Source: Dehalococcoides mccartyi 195
GTDB lineage: Bacteria > Chloroflexota > Dehalococcoidia > Dehalococcoidales > Dehalococcoidaceae
Direction: 5' to 3'
Assembly: GCF_000011905.1 (NCBI RefSeq)
Contig: NC_002936.3
Coordinates: 992,001 to 1,056,000, forward strand
Length of the DNA: 64,000 nucleotides
In this document: piece after piece, positions 6,517 through 15,125 of the stretch
Layout of the letters: each line of letters begins with the position of its first letter
Numbering within the stretch: position 1 is the first letter of the stretch
The notes under the pieces: generated by a model
Database searches by the model: none
What the model was told of the DNA's origin: nothing
The model's input: the letters and a program-made list of their open reading frames with translations, nothing else
Translations under genes and position numbers: made by a program

Positions 6517-8886
6517 CTATGTTGTGCGTTCGTACAATCGCTGACGTCCGTAAAGAGGCTGGGAAGCCCTGCGATTGGTACGCTTCCAGCCGTCCACCTG
6601 TGTCATAAGTGCCGCGATGGCATAAGAGTCGGTGGGCTTTAAGTCAGCGATATTCCTTCCGAAGCATTCACACCAGATTTCCGCATTGCTGACCTCGGTG
6701 CGTTCCACGGTGCCGGAATCAGATGTGATGTCATCACCGTCAAGGAAATTCCGACGCTGGTAGAGATCCATCTCAGACCAGTTTTCCGGCAGGAGCTTTG
6801 ACAGGTACTGTTCCACGAGGCCTTGGCGCTCGTCTGTTTCCATAGCGCTTCTCTGGGCTTCTTCAGCTTCCGCAAGAAGGTCACCTTCGAGATACAGCTT
6901 TTCGCCTTGCTCGTAGTAATACTTGGCCTCCGCCCATATCTGGTCACGTTCTTCGGGCGTGATTTTCCAGCGCACGGCATTTTCCGTCTGGCGACATTTC
7001 ACAATCCAGAAGCGCCGGTTTCCGGTGATATCACGGAGGTATCCATGCTCGCCGTTGACCGTAGCGACCACAACACACTGCCTCGGATGACTTTCGACCA
7101 CCTTGCCGTAGCTGGGACGGTACTTATCATCTGAAGTGGAGAGGAAGGACTTGACCTTCTCGATGTCGGCCTTTTTCATTCCGGCCAGTTCGCCGATTTC
7201 AATGATCCAGAAGCCCTGCAGCTTTTCCGCACCGGACTTGTCGTCCATGTCAGTAAGCGAAAGGGCGTCGGAGAAATATTCATCACCGGCAAGAGACTTC
7301 CACATGGTGCTCTTGCCGATACCCTGTGCGCCGTCAAGGACGGGAACGGTATCGAACTTGGTGCCGGGATGGTAGATGCGGGTCACGGCGGCCACTAAGG
7401 TTTTTCTGGTGACTGCCCGGACATACTTCGTGTCATCTGCCTGCAGGCAGCGGATAAAGAGCTCGTCCACGCGAGGCACCTGATCCCATTTCGGCAGGTC
7501 GTTTAAGTAGTTCCTCACGGGATGGAACCGGCGGTCGTCTGCCACTTTCGTAAAGCTGACATTGTGGTTTCTGTCAGAGAAGCAGACATAGCGGATGTCG
7601 ATCAGGGCTTTCAGCTGCGCCGTATCGGCATCGCGCCAGAACTTATTGTCAGCGGGACGATCCCAAGGAACATCGCCGATCACCTGTATGCGGTTGGCCA
7701 TCTCGTTATAGGCAAAGCCCTGACAATCCGGATCGTTATTCAAGATCAGCATCTCGTTCCAGACGCTGTTCTGAAGGACGGTGCTGCGGGACTGATATTG
7801 GAGCTTGGCTTTCCAGTCATCATCGGAGCCGTCGTCTGTAGCGGCAAACTCCTCACCGGCCTGCGCCTGCTTCTCCGAAAGCAGCAGGATTTTCACCTTG
7901 TCGCAGCCGGAGGCAAAGTCCATCATGGCCTTATAGGACGGCATCTTCGACGAGGTTGACTCATCCAGCACATCCTTGTCCAGATCGCTGAAGCGGTGGA
8001 CGCGGACAAGGTCAAAAGCATTCAGGAGCTTTTTGCAGGCAGGGTCTGAGGAGTGATGCGAATACAAAAACTTATCTCCGTAGGAAACGGCACCGGCGGG
8101 ACTGTCCGCAGGGATATAGTCGTAGCGGTTCTCGTCATCGGTCGGAGCATATACATCGGAGAGGAACTCCGGGATTACCTCCGAGATCGGATAAGCCCGG
8201 CAGAACGCACCGATGATTCCCGGCTTGGCAAGAGGATCAGCCTGCTTGCTGGCACCGTGATCTTCCACGCAGGACTCACGGGAGGATACCGGCCATGTGC
8301 TGGAGTCCTGCCAGTCATCGTATTTGGCAAGGTAGGCATCCGGGTCTAAGGCGTCGCCGTCCTTTTCCTTGAATACATACTCGCCGTTGACGGAAGTGGA
8401 AGGCCAGTACATGAGGCGGTTGGCCTCATAGGTGCTGTCGTCGAACATATCAATGCCGACTTCCTTGGCGAACATTCTGGCGACTGGCTCATATTCGGGC
8501 TCGCTGATCTCGCGGGTGAGCGGGATTACCAGACGGAGCCTCGGATTTTCCGGTGTATGCTTATGCGTCGAGTGGCACAGGCACTGGTACGGGATTTTGC
8601 TGATGGTGGTATCCCACACATCCGGCTCGCCGTAGTCCATGTCGAGAGTCAGCATGGAGCGGCAAAGCACATATCCCTTTTTACGGCGACCGTTCCGAAG
8701 ATGCCCGCCCACGAAACCGCCGATGTCTTTGATGTCTGCCTGCTGGGCTTTGGACATCTTGCGGTATTCCTCAATGGTCTCCGTGGTGCGGACGGTGTTC
8801 TGGAATCTGGCCTTTAAGGCATCCATCGAAGTGTCGCCGTTTTTCCATTTGATAGCCTTGCGGCTATTGGCGGTGGCGTATTTCAT
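6517..8886 (-). CDS. VapE-family primase/helicase (phage replication)
   Basis: A 789-residue protein of the virulence-associated E family. The N-terminal half resembles a primase/polymerase domain (LTLDMDYGEPDVWD, CHSTHKHTPENPRLRLVIPL). The C-terminal half is the VapE ATPase domain with Walker A GAQGIGKSTMWKSL near residue 510, FWIIEIGELAGMKKADIEKVK and a TGNRRFW arginine-finger-like motif. It is the core replication ATPase of many Firmicute prophages. The start overlaps the stop of the upstream small gene. Confidence 0.85.
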   Translation of the reverse strand: MKYATANSRKAIKWKNGDTSMDALKARFQNTVRTTETIEEYRKMSKAQQADIKDIGGFVGGHLRNGRRKKGYVLCRSMLTLDMDYGEPDVWDTTISKIPYQCLCHSTHKHTPENPRLRLVIPLTREISEPEYEPVARMFAKEVGIDMFDDSTYEANRLMYWPSTSVNGEYVFKEKDGDALDPDAYLAKYDDWQDSSTWPVSSRESCVEDHGASKQADPLAKPGIIGAFCRAYPISEVIPEFLSDVYAPTDDENRYDYIPADSPAGAVSYGDKFLYSHHSSDPACKKLLNAFDLVRVHRFSDLDKDVLDESTSSKMPSYKAMMDFASGCDKVKILLLSEKQAQAGEEFAATDDGSDDDWKAKLQYQSRSTVLQNSVWNEMLILNNDPDCQGFAYNEMANRIQVIGDVPWDRPADNKFWRDADTAQLKALIDIRYVCFSDRNHNVSFTKVADDRRFHPVRNYLNDLPKWDQVPRVDELFIRCLQADDTKYVRAVTRKTLVAAVTRIYHPGTKFDTVPVLDGAQGIGKSTMWKSLAGDEYFSDALSLTDMDDKSGAEKLQGFWIIEIGELAGMKKADIEKVKSFLSTSDDKYRPSYGKVVESHPRQCVVVATVNGEHGYLRDITGNRRFWIVKCRQTENAVRWKITPEERDQIWAEAKYYYEQGEKLYLEGDLLAEAEEAQRSAMETDERQGLVEQYLSKLLPENWSEMDLYQRRNFLDGDDITSDSGTVERTEVSNAEIWCECFGRNIADLKPTDSYAIAALMTQVDGWKRTNRRASQPLYGRQRLYERTT

Positions 8887-9215
8887 CAGTCGTACACCTC
8901 CTGCGATTCATCTTCGAGCACCTTCGTGATGAACTTCAGCGCCCGGATCATGGTTTCCAGCTCACAGTCGCCGCCGAGGGTAACCTCAAACTCGCTGCCG
9001 CCATAGCTGTCGGTGTGAGAACGGATATTTATATCTGTGCTGGCCAGATCCTTGATGCGGAAATAGGTGCGGCTGCCGTGGCCGGAGTCACCTCCCTGAA
9101 AACCGTTCGTACCGGCTTCGACCTGCAGGATGTTGCAGCTGATAACCTCACGGGTGTAAGTTGTGATTTCGGTGCCGTCTTCGAGTTTTCTACGTCTTTC
9201 TGTTACTTCATACAT
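8886..9215 (-). CDS. Phage hypothetical protein
   Basis: A 109-residue protein starting MYEVTERRRKLEDGTEIT at an ATG with AGGAGG 9 bases upstream; a longer frame to 9278 would overlap the DUF4406 gene. The middle is glycine- and serine-rich (GFQGGDSGHGSRTYF), followed by a strand-rich part (EFEVTLGGDCELETMI) and an acidic C-terminus. I recognise no family. The position between DUF4406 and vapE suggests an accessory replication role, but nothing in the sequence shows one. Confidence 0.6.
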   Translation of the reverse strand: MYEVTERRRKLEDGTEITTYTREVISCNILQVEAGTNGFQGGDSGHGSRTYFRIKDLASTDINIRSHTDSYGGSEFEVTLGGDCELETMIRALKFITKVLEDESQEVYD

Positions 9216-9219
9216 GGTG

Positions 9220-9642
9220 TTAGACCTCCTGACATTCTTCTGTGAAATAGCGCAAGTGGTAGCCTTTCCACTTGGCACGTTTGATTTCTGTTTCCATCCC
9301 GGATGAGATGCGGCTTCCGAACACCCAGACCTCTGCGCACTTGCTCATAAGCGCATTCCCGAAGAAGAGACCGAGCTCGCGCTCCGATGGGTCATCGTCG
9401 TTCAGGAACTGCGGGTACAAAAGGTGCGGAGCGATGGGAATGAAGCCCTTGTCCACGGCAAAGCGGCAGTAGCGTCTCGCCGCAGCCACGTTTCCCTCCA
9501 CATCTCCGGAATAGGGAGAGCAGATGTAGACGATAGGCCTAAAGGCACGCAGGAACTGCTTCTCATTGGCGGCAATCCGACAGATCGCCTCACCGGCAGT
9601 CGGGTCAGGATAGCCTTCGCTGTTTCGATAATCGTTACTCAA
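9220..9642 (-). CDS. DUF4406 (nucleoside deoxyribosyltransferase-like) protein
   Basis: A 140-residue protein with the DUF4406 signature: VYICSPYSGDVEGNVAAARRYC, then GFIPIAPHLLYPQF, then EVWVFGSRISSGMETEIKRA. The fold resembles nucleoside 2-deoxyribosyltransferases, so a role in nucleotide salvage or modified-nucleotide handling is plausible for a phage, but activity is unproven for the family. The C-terminus ends just before the next gene begins at 9215. Confidence 0.75.
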   Translation of the reverse strand: MSNDYRNSEGYPDPTAGEAICRIAANEKQFLRAFRPIVYICSPYSGDVEGNVAAARRYCRFAVDKGFIPIAPHLLYPQFLNDDDPSERELGLFFGNALMSKCAEVWVFGSRISSGMETEIKRAKWKGYHLRYFTEECQEV

Positions 9643-9691
9643 ACCTTGAGTCCTCCTTTCCGGGCAGACTTAAAAGGCGTCCACCTCTAAT

Positions 9692-9724
9692 TTCCACTGG
9701 AGATGAACGCCTGATTTGAGCGGA
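9692..9724. repeat. 33-bp intergenic repeat, copy 1
   Basis: TTCCACTGGAGATGA (9692-9706) and GATTTGAGCGGA (9713-9724) recur with identical spacing at 14212-14244. Both copies lie just downstream of a leftward gene. Here the minus strand can also fold GGCGT...ACGCC with a following TTTT, a possible terminator for the DNA polymerase gene. Confidence 0.55.
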
Positions 9725-9730
9725 CGATAT

Positions 9731-11719
9731 TTAATCTTTTTTGTAGAAGGGCGTGGTGTACCCGTCTGCCCTAAGCTGCAAGCCGCGAGCCCACGGCGGT
9801 GTCCTGCCCATCTGCTCACAGAGAACATCAAGGGACATGTGAGGATCAGCCTCAATGACCAGCTCGTCGTGGATATGCATGACGATTTCGCAGTTCCTAA
9901 GCGTCTTCATGGCATAGCAGAGAATGTCACGGCTGGTCGCCTGCACGATGTTTTCCACAAATTTCGGGCCGTATGAGTCGAGCCGTTCCCACTTTTTCGT
10001 GGCTCCGACGCCTTCATAGGTGATACACTCGCCGCCGAACTTGTTTGTGCCGACCTTGGGCTTTACATAGGCGAGGTTTCTGCCGGATGGCAGCGTGATA
10101 AAGAGCATCCCGGAGCGGCAGGAAAAGGTCAGCCCGTAGGACGAGGTCGTGTGCTTATGCTTTACGGCCTCCATGACCGCCCGGTCGACATCCCACCAGA
10201 ATTTTACGATGTGCGGATTGGTCTGCCGCCAAGCATCCACCAGCGGAGGAAGCTCGTCTTCGGACAAGCCCATCTCGATAGCACCCATCGCCTTTAATGC
10301 ACCGACCGAGCCGCCGTAGCCGAGCGCGAGTTCTGCGATCTTACCTTTTTGCCGCAGGTGGCCGTTGACGCCGTGCTTCTCAACCGGGACATGAAACATC
10401 TGGGACGCGCTGGCGCAGTATATGTCGCCGCCGTCTGCAAAGACCTTCTGCCGCCACATCTCACCGGCATACCAAGCGATCACGCGGGCTTCGATGGCAG
10501 AAAAGTCCGAAACATAAAGCTGCGTGCCGTCCTTCGGAATAAATGCTGTCCGGATAAGCTGCGAGAGCGTGTCCGGCACATCTTCGTACAGGAGCTTCAC
10601 GGCATCGAAGTCTCCGGATTTAACAAGGGCGCGGGCATCGGCCAGATCCTCCAGATGGTTCTGAGGGAGGTTTTGCAATTGGATCAGCCTGCCTGCCCAT
10701 CGACCGGTGCGGTTGGCTCCGTAAAACATGAACATGCCGCGAGCCCGGCCATCATCGCAGACCGCCCGTTCCATCGTCTGATATTTCTTGACGGAGGATT
10801 TGGCAAGCTGCTGGCGGAGCTCCAGAACAGTCTGAAGTTCAGAGGGAGCGGTCTTTATGAGTTCGGCCACGACCTTCTTTCCAAGACTGTCGGTTTCGAG
10901 GCCGTTGTCAGAGAGCCACTGCTTCATTTGCTGGACGGAGTTGGGATTGTCGAGCTCCGTAATATCCTTCATGGCCGTGGTCAGTTCTGTCCGGGAGCGG
11001 GTGTCCATCTCGATTGCCTTTGCCACCAGATCCATATCAAGGCGCACGCCACGGTCGTTGATTTCCTGATCGATTCGATATTCATCCCAGACGAAGTCCG
11101 GTACCGGGAAATTCGTAAGGCGCTGCTGAATCGCCATCTCGACCTCGACGTCCCGCTTGTTATATGCTTTGAAGGTTTCCCACTTTTCAGGATCATGGAA
11201 GGGCATGTTCCGGGTGCGGCCTCCGTTGGCTTTGGTAGGAGCGCAAGGCACGGAGAAGTATTTGATGAGCGCCTTGCCCTCGTCCATCTTTTGATCTTCG
11301 AGCTTTAACACCTGACCGACGCCTTTTAATGAAAGCGGCAGTCCCATCGTGGCTGCCCAGACCATAGAGCAGCGCCAGCCTTCCGGATTCAGAAACCGGG
11401 CGCACTCCGTGGAGAGAGGGTGGTTATCATGGAAGGGATCAAGGCTCACGCCAAGATCGGAAAGATACCGGGACAGGCAGACTCGTTCAAAGTTCGCATT
11501 GAAAGCCCATTTTGTCACCTCATCGTCTGTCAGGGCATCGATGATTTCCTGCGGGATATGTTCTCCCTGTGCAAGGTCAATGACCTGCACCTTGCCGCCA
11601 TCGACCGCATAACCGAAAAGCAGAATTTCAAAGTTCGGAGACTCCGCGTATTTGTAAACGCCGCACTTATTCAGGTCGATGTCGGAGAAGGTTTCTATAT
11701 CTATACTGATGTTTTTCAA
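9731..11719 (-). CDS. Phage DNA polymerase I (family A)
   Basis: About 662 residues. The N-terminal 3'-5' exonuclease shows SIDIETFSDIDL and NKRDVEVEMAIQQRL. The polymerase domain shows motif A YVSDFSAIEARVIAWYAGE, a motif B region GKIAELALGYGGSVGALKAMG and motif C IVMHIHDELVIEAD. It replicates phage DNA with VapE and the helicase. I prefer a TTG start at 11719 because GAGGTGATC lies 3 bases before it; a GTG at 11728 would sit within that SD. Confidence 0.9.
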   Translation of the reverse strand: MKNISIDIETFSDIDLNKCGVYKYAESPNFEILLFGYAVDGGKVQVIDLAQGEHIPQEIIDALTDDEVTKWAFNANFERVCLSRYLSDLGVSLDPFHDNHPLSTECARFLNPEGWRCSMVWAATMGLPLSLKGVGQVLKLEDQKMDEGKALIKYFSVPCAPTKANGGRTRNMPFHDPEKWETFKAYNKRDVEVEMAIQQRLTNFPVPDFVWDEYRIDQEINDRGVRLDMDLVAKAIEMDTRSRTELTTAMKDITELDNPNSVQQMKQWLSDNGLETDSLGKKVVAELIKTAPSELQTVLELRQQLAKSSVKKYQTMERAVCDDGRARGMFMFYGANRTGRWAGRLIQLQNLPQNHLEDLADARALVKSGDFDAVKLLYEDVPDTLSQLIRTAFIPKDGTQLYVSDFSAIEARVIAWYAGEMWRQKVFADGGDIYCASASQMFHVPVEKHGVNGHLRQKGKIAELALGYGGSVGALKAMGAIEMGLSEDELPPLVDAWRQTNPHIVKFWWDVDRAVMEAVKHKHTTSSYGLTFSCRSGMLFITLPSGRNLAYVKPKVGTNKFGGECITYEGVGATKKWERLDSYGPKFVENIVQATSRDILCYAMKTLRNCEIVMHIHDELVIEADPHMSLDVLCEQMGRTPPWARGLQLRADGYTTPFYKKD

Positions 11720-11778
11720 TCGGATCACCTCAATTCAAACAGGCGGCCTAAGATCGCTCCTAAGCCGCCTGCCGTCAG

Positions 11779-11991
11779 TTATTTGTCTAAGGCTTGCATG
11801 CGCTTTTCGTGGTATTCGAGGTCGCGGGCGGCCTGTTCTTTTTCATGCTGTTCACGTTCTGCCTCTCGCTTGTCGCGTTTGCGATCATTGAAGAGGGTCT
11901 GGACTGCGACTGCCGCCCATACAAGGATGAGCACGCAGAAGCAGCCGACGAGAATGTTGCAGAGGACTGTGGAGATCATTACTTCGTTCAT
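11779..11991 (-). CDS. Small membrane protein with charged tail (phage)
   Basis: A 70-residue protein with one strongly hydrophobic segment (residues 5-30, including CNILVGCFCVLILVWAAVAV), then a highly charged helical tail (RKRDKREAEREQHEKEQAARD) likely to form a coiled coil in the cytoplasm. SD GGAGGTG lies 5 bases before the ATG. I recognise no family; similar single-span proteins occur in Firmicute phage early regions. Confidence 0.55.
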   Translation of the reverse strand: MNEVMISTVLCNILVGCFCVLILVWAAVAVQTLFNDRKRDKREAEREQHEKEQAARDLEYHEKRMQALDK

Positions 11992-12004
11992 AGTCGCACC
12001 TCCA

Positions 12005-12577
12005 TCAGTTCAGGAAATCTTCGTCGTCATCGGTAGCGAAGTCAGACTCTGCGCTGGCCTTGCCGCCGAGAGGCTCACCGTCACGGATCTTCTGCAGGTT
12101 GTTGAGCCCGCAGGCGATACCCTTGTTGCCAGAGCTGTTGAAGGCGTAGAAGGTGATGCTGGCTCTGCCGTACACTCCGGAGTACACCTCGGAGCGTGTC
12201 AGGATCGGGTTCAGATCTGCGTCCACGATGCCGGGAGCAGAGGTGGCGTTGGCATTGACGAAGTAGGAGTTCTTGTAAGCCTCGTCGTCCGGGCGCTCTG
12301 CGTCTCCGTCACGAAGAGGAGTCTTCAGAACGGAAAGAGCCGGTACAGACTTGCCGTTGCCCTTGAGCTTGGCCTCGCCCTCCTTGTAGGCAGCTTCGAT
12401 GGCGTCCTTGATCTTGGCGATGGTCTTGGTATCGGACTTCGGGATGATGAGGCTCACGCTGTACTTGGGTGTGCCGCCGTTCACGGACTTGGGCTCCCAG
12501 ACGTTTGCGTAGCTCCAGCGGGTGTCGACACCGGTGATAACCTTCATGGGATTGCTGATTTTTACATTCTTACTCAT
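12005..12577 (-). CDS. DUF2815 single-stranded DNA-binding protein
   Basis: A 190-residue protein beginning MSKNVKISNPMKVITG, with WSYANVWEPKSVNGG, YSVSLIIPKSD and GVYGRASITFYAFNSSG, the pattern of DUF2815 proteins such as phage T7 gp2.5-like ssDNA-binding proteins. The acidic C-terminal tail (ATDDDEDFLN) is typical for SSBs that recruit partners. The ATG at 12577 has GGAGG upstream; the longer frame to 12601 would overlap the DUF2800 gene. It pairs with DUF2800, its usual neighbour. Confidence 0.8.
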   Translation of the reverse strand: MSKNVKISNPMKVITGVDTRWSYANVWEPKSVNGGTPKYSVSLIIPKSDTKTIAKIKDAIEAAYKEGEAKLKGNGKSVPALSVLKTPLRDGDAERPDDEAYKNSYFVNANATSAPGIVDADLNPILTRSEVYSGVYGRASITFYAFNSSGNKGIACGLNNLQKIRDGEPLGGKASAESDFATDDDEDFLN

Positions 12578-13709
12578 TGTCGTTTTCCTCCATAAAATCA
12601 TTTTTTGCTGTATTCATGGCCGGGCGCTTATCGGACTCCGGCACAAGAGTGGGTTTGCCCTGCGGCTTTTCGATGTAGGCCGTCAGGAGTTCATCAAAAC
12701 GGGACTTGCCGAGGAGCTTCTGCATGGCGGTGATGCCGAGCAGCTTCTTCTCATACGGGTCAAAGCCCGCTTTCTCGACCGCATCGATAACTGCGGCCTC
12801 GTTGCTGTATCTGCGGTTGGCTCTGCCCTCGACGAGCTTGAAGCCAGACCATTCCTTCCCGGAGAGTGCCTGCTGGAGAGCATATTCCTTGATGTCGGAA
12901 GCCCAGCTGACCAGCTCGTCCACTTTTCCGAGAATGACCTCAATCTCCGTATCTGTAAGCAGAGGCGGGAGTTTGAAGTCGTGCTGTGCGAGCTTTAAGT
13001 TTGCTTCGGCTCTGGCACGGCACTCGTTCTTGGCTTTGCAGAATCCGCACCATTCGCCGCACAGGAAATTTCCGTCACCGGCAAAGGCAAGCTCTGCGGT
13101 GGGCTTTAAGACTTCATCCGCCCAGCGGTACAAATCTTCCTTGCTGATCTCGTAGGTGCTGACGTTCTGGCGTCTCGGCTGATAGATGGTCATGGAAACC
13201 TTGTCGATGTCGTAAAGCGCATCGAAAAGTTCCAAAGCGCCAAGGCTGTAACACTGCATCTGCGGATTTTCCTCTGCGGAGACCAGAACGCCAAGGCCGT
13301 GCTTGTAGTCGATCACTCGGAGCGTGCCGTCTGCGATGATGATGCAGTCGGCGGTGCCGAAGCCCTGTTCTACCCAGCGAGAGAAGTCCACACGCTGCTC
13401 GATCAGGACGACCGGGTCAGCGCAGGTTTCCTTGGCGGCTTCAACCTGCTCCAGCACATATTCGGCATAGCCGCTGGTGCAGTCCTCCATCTCCTCGGAA
13501 TACCACTTGAGGCTTTCGGTCGGGTCTTCTGCAGGCAGTCCCAGCGCGGTCTTTAGCTTGAACTCGCCAAGTGCGTGGGCGTCGGTTCCTTCTGCTGCGT
13601 AGTCGCTTCCTTTATCCTCGTAGGACTCACAGAGCCTTGCGGACGGCGGGCAGTGGAGCCAGCGGTCAGAGCTTGAAGCCGACAGGATCGCGTGTGCTTT
13701 AGCTGCCAT
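12570..13709 (-). CDS. DUF2800 exonuclease (Cas4/RecB-like)
   Basis: A 379-residue protein of DUF2800, a PD-(D/E)xK exonuclease family related to Cas4/RecB. The start has the signature LSASSSDRWLHCPPSARLC; the catalytic core shows GFGTADCIIIADGTLRVIDYKHG (Asp...Asp-x-Lys); and a C-terminal cysteine pair CGEWCGFCKAKNEC suggests an iron-sulfur cluster. With DUF2815 it probably forms a phage recombination/replication pair. The end overlaps the start of DUF2815 by 8 bases. Confidence 0.85.
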   Translation of the reverse strand: MAAKAHAILSASSSDRWLHCPPSARLCESYEDKGSDYAAEGTDAHALGEFKLKTALGLPAEDPTESLKWYSEEMEDCTSGYAEYVLEQVEAAKETCADPVVLIEQRVDFSRWVEQGFGTADCIIIADGTLRVIDYKHGLGVLVSAEENPQMQCYSLGALELFDALYDIDKVSMTIYQPRRQNVSTYEISKEDLYRWADEVLKPTAELAFAGDGNFLCGEWCGFCKAKNECRARAEANLKLAQHDFKLPPLLTDTEIEVILGKVDELVSWASDIKEYALQQALSGKEWSGFKLVEGRANRRYSNEAAVIDAVEKAGFDPYEKKLLGITAMQKLLGKSRFDELLTAYIEKPQGKPTLVPESDKRPAMNTAKNDFMEENDNE

Positions 13710-14025
13710 TGCCGATCACCTCCGCGTCCTTCATCAAGGCTTCGTAGTTTGCCGGGTCAACAGCCGAGAGCTTTTCGGCACCGTACTTCTGGAGAAGGGT
13801 GCGTACCTCTGCGGTATGACCGGCGCGGGACTTCTCGGCAAGGACGGCTCTTACGTCCTCCAGCTTGATTTCAGGCTTCGGATTTTCCTTCTTGGCGGGA
13901 GCCTTCTGCACGGGAGCGTCGTCGCCGGAAAACTGCTGGTAGAGCCAGTCGGCTGCGGCATTAATAGAAGCAGCAGCGCTTCTGAGTTCTTCGATGGTCT
14001 GTGCCATTTCTGCCATCTTTGACAT
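13699..14025 (-). CDS. Small phage protein of the replication block
   Basis: A 108-residue helical protein starting MSKMAEMAQTIEELRSAAAS, with a lysine/proline linker (KKENPKPEIK) and a C-terminal helical part (EDVRAVLAEKSRAGHTAEVRTLL). SD AGGAGG lies 7-8 bases before the ATG at 14025. Such proteins sit directly upstream of DUF2800 in related prophages. The C-terminal half resembles a small SAP- or Rho-N-like helical DNA-binding module, but I cannot confirm this. Confidence 0.6.
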   Translation of the reverse strand: MSKMAEMAQTIEELRSAAASINAAADWLYQQFSGDDAPVQKAPAKKENPKPEIKLEDVRAVLAEKSRAGHTAEVRTLLQKYGAEKLSAVDPANYEALMKDAEVIGNGS

Positions 14026-14167
14026 TCGTTTTTCCTCCTTCCTCGGATTTGCTTGCGGCAAGGATAGAGAGGTTCCTTGCCAGTCTGGCGGATACGTGGC
14101 TGATGGTATTTAGGAGCTTGATCTCCTCGGCCACGTTGCCGCCGGTGTCTGCGTAACTGCGGTACAT
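13961..14167 (-). CDS. Small phage protein overlapping the next gene
   Basis: A 68-residue protein starting MYRSYADTGGNVAEEIKLL, with ARLARNLSILAASKSEEGGK and a basic C-terminus. GAGGTG lies about 8 bases before the ATG at 14167. It overlaps the following gene (start 14025) by 65 bases in another frame, an arrangement I recall in Firmicute prophages. Function unknown. Confidence 0.5.
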   Translation of the reverse strand: MYRSYADTGGNVAEEIKLLNTISHVSARLARNLSILAASKSEEGGKTNVKDGRNGTDHRRTQKRCCFY

Positions 14168-14211
14168 CGTGTTCACCTCGCTTTCTGAAGGCTTTGTCTC
14201 TGTCCTTCACC

Positions 14212-14244
14212 TTCCACTGGAGATGAGCTGTCGATTTGAGCGGA
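14212..14244. repeat. 33-bp intergenic repeat, copy 2
   Basis: The same two blocks (15 and 12 bases) and the same spacing as 9692-9724. Here the copy sits between the sigma-like gene and the 68-residue gene and is not itself a clear hairpin, so the shared element is more likely a protein site or a conserved leader than a terminator. Confidence 0.55.
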
Positions 14245-14250
14245 AGAATT

Positions 14251-14300
14251 TATAAAAAGTTTTCCGGCCACCATCCCGAAGTGGGACAGTGACCGGAAAG
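14251..14300 (-). terminator. Terminator after the sigma-like gene
   Basis: On the minus strand TTTCCGG...CCGGAAA arms with an inner GTCCCA/TGGGAT-like pairing run into CTTTTTAT. It lies about 20 bases beyond the stop of the 14322-14843 gene. Confidence 0.55.
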
Positions 14301-14321
14301 CCGTGGTTCGTGGTCTGGGTA

Positions 14322-14843
14322 TTACTTGTCGCCGGTGATCCTGCGAAGGTCGGTACGGTACTTCTTCATCTGATCAGCGAAGGTCTTCTGCGGGCGACCG
14401 AGCTCTCTGGCGATGGCACGGTCGGAGATGCCCTCTGGGTGATCCTGCCAAAGCTGAATGATGGTGTCGGCCTCCGGATCAAGCTCGCGCAGGCGGGCAA
14501 AGAGCTGCTCCAGCAGCATACGGTCTGCGATGACCTCGTCCATAGGCTTACGGGTATCCGGGATATAATCACCGAGGGTACCGTTGCCGTCCGGGAGAGG
14601 CTGATCCAGAGAAGTGACGTCTCCTGCAGCGTGATATTCGCAGTCGAGGCAATCACCGTCACATTTCCAGATGAAGCGATAGGGACACATACACCTGCCG
14701 TGATCCTGCTCCTTGTGGCGGATGCGGTCGGCTTCCTTATAGAAAGCGTCGTGCTGTGCCTTGCTGACCGGCACCTTCTCGCCGGTGCTGCGAACGTAGA
14801 TGAAATAAGTCTTCTGTTTACTATCATTTTCATTATTTTTCAT
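14322..14843 (-). CDS. Sigma-factor-like phage regulator with cysteine cluster
   Basis: A 173-residue protein starting MKNNENDSKQKTYFIY at an ATG with GGAGG upstream. The N-terminal part has RSTGEKVPVSKAQHDAFYKEADRIRH. A cysteine cluster follows (CMCPYRFIWKCDGDCLDCEYH), possibly metal-binding. The C-terminus carries a region 4-like helix-turn-helix (LRELDPEADTIIQLW, then ISDRAIARELGRPQKTF). Similar proteins are annotated as RNA polymerase sigma factors in Firmicute mobile elements. It would be the first gene of the leftward early operon. Confidence 0.65.
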   Translation of the reverse strand: MKNNENDSKQKTYFIYVRSTGEKVPVSKAQHDAFYKEADRIRHKEQDHGRCMCPYRFIWKCDGDCLDCEYHAAGDVTSLDQPLPDGNGTLGDYIPDTRKPMDEVIADRMLLEQLFARLRELDPEADTIIQLWQDHPEGISDRAIARELGRPQKTFADQMKKYRTDLRRITGDK

Positions 14844-14889
14844 GTTGAAACCTCCAGTTTCGAGTGGTTCCCGAACCGGAGGTCTCACG

Positions 14890-14953
14890 AAAAAAGAGCG
14901 TGGAAGGCCGACCGGAACGAGAAATTAATCCGTTTCAGTTGCCATCCACGCTC
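14890..14953 (-). terminator. Large hairpin with U-run in the leader of the phage early operon
   Basis: GAGCGTGGA (14896-14904) pairs with TCCACGCTC (14945-14953), extended by GGC/GCC past one mismatch, with a 32-base loop. On the minus strand the stem is followed by TTTTTT (plus 14890-14895), about 50 bases before the ATG at 14843. It could end antisense transcription or act as an attenuator for the operon. Confidence 0.45.
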
Positions 14954-14978
14954 GTAGGATGGGTTTATTTACTTGTTT

Positions 14979-15029
14979 CCGCTATGGACGTTCGAGCCAC
15001 TCTGCATGCCGGGTGAGCGTCCGTAGCGG
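14979..15029. other. Second large hairpin, possible structured RNA
   Basis: CCGCTATGGACG (14979-14990) pairs with CGTCCGTAGCGG (15018-15029) over 12 bp with one G-T wobble, enclosing 27 bases. On the plus strand TTTTT follows at 15036, but no plus gene precedes it. With the hairpin at 14890-14953 it fills most of the divergent intergenic region (14844-15275). Confidence 0.4.
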
Positions 15030-15125
15030 TGAGCCTTTTTACGCCTTGCTCAGGGCAGTCAGTAAAATAGACTAAAAAACTTCTTTGCGTTCACAAAATA
15101 TATATCAGCGAAAGCTCGTAAAGAA

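Noticed and set aside
10349-11308. Long open frame (319 codons) on the plus strand opposite the DNA polymerase gene
   Set aside because: It lies antisense to a protein with all polymerase motifs, has no SD and no recognisable domain. The G+C-rich codon pattern of the real gene keeps the opposite frame open.
11420-12595. Open frame of 391 codons on the plus strand across three phage genes
   Set aside because: It crosses gene boundaries and intergenic sequence of well-supported leftward genes and lacks any SD or family match.
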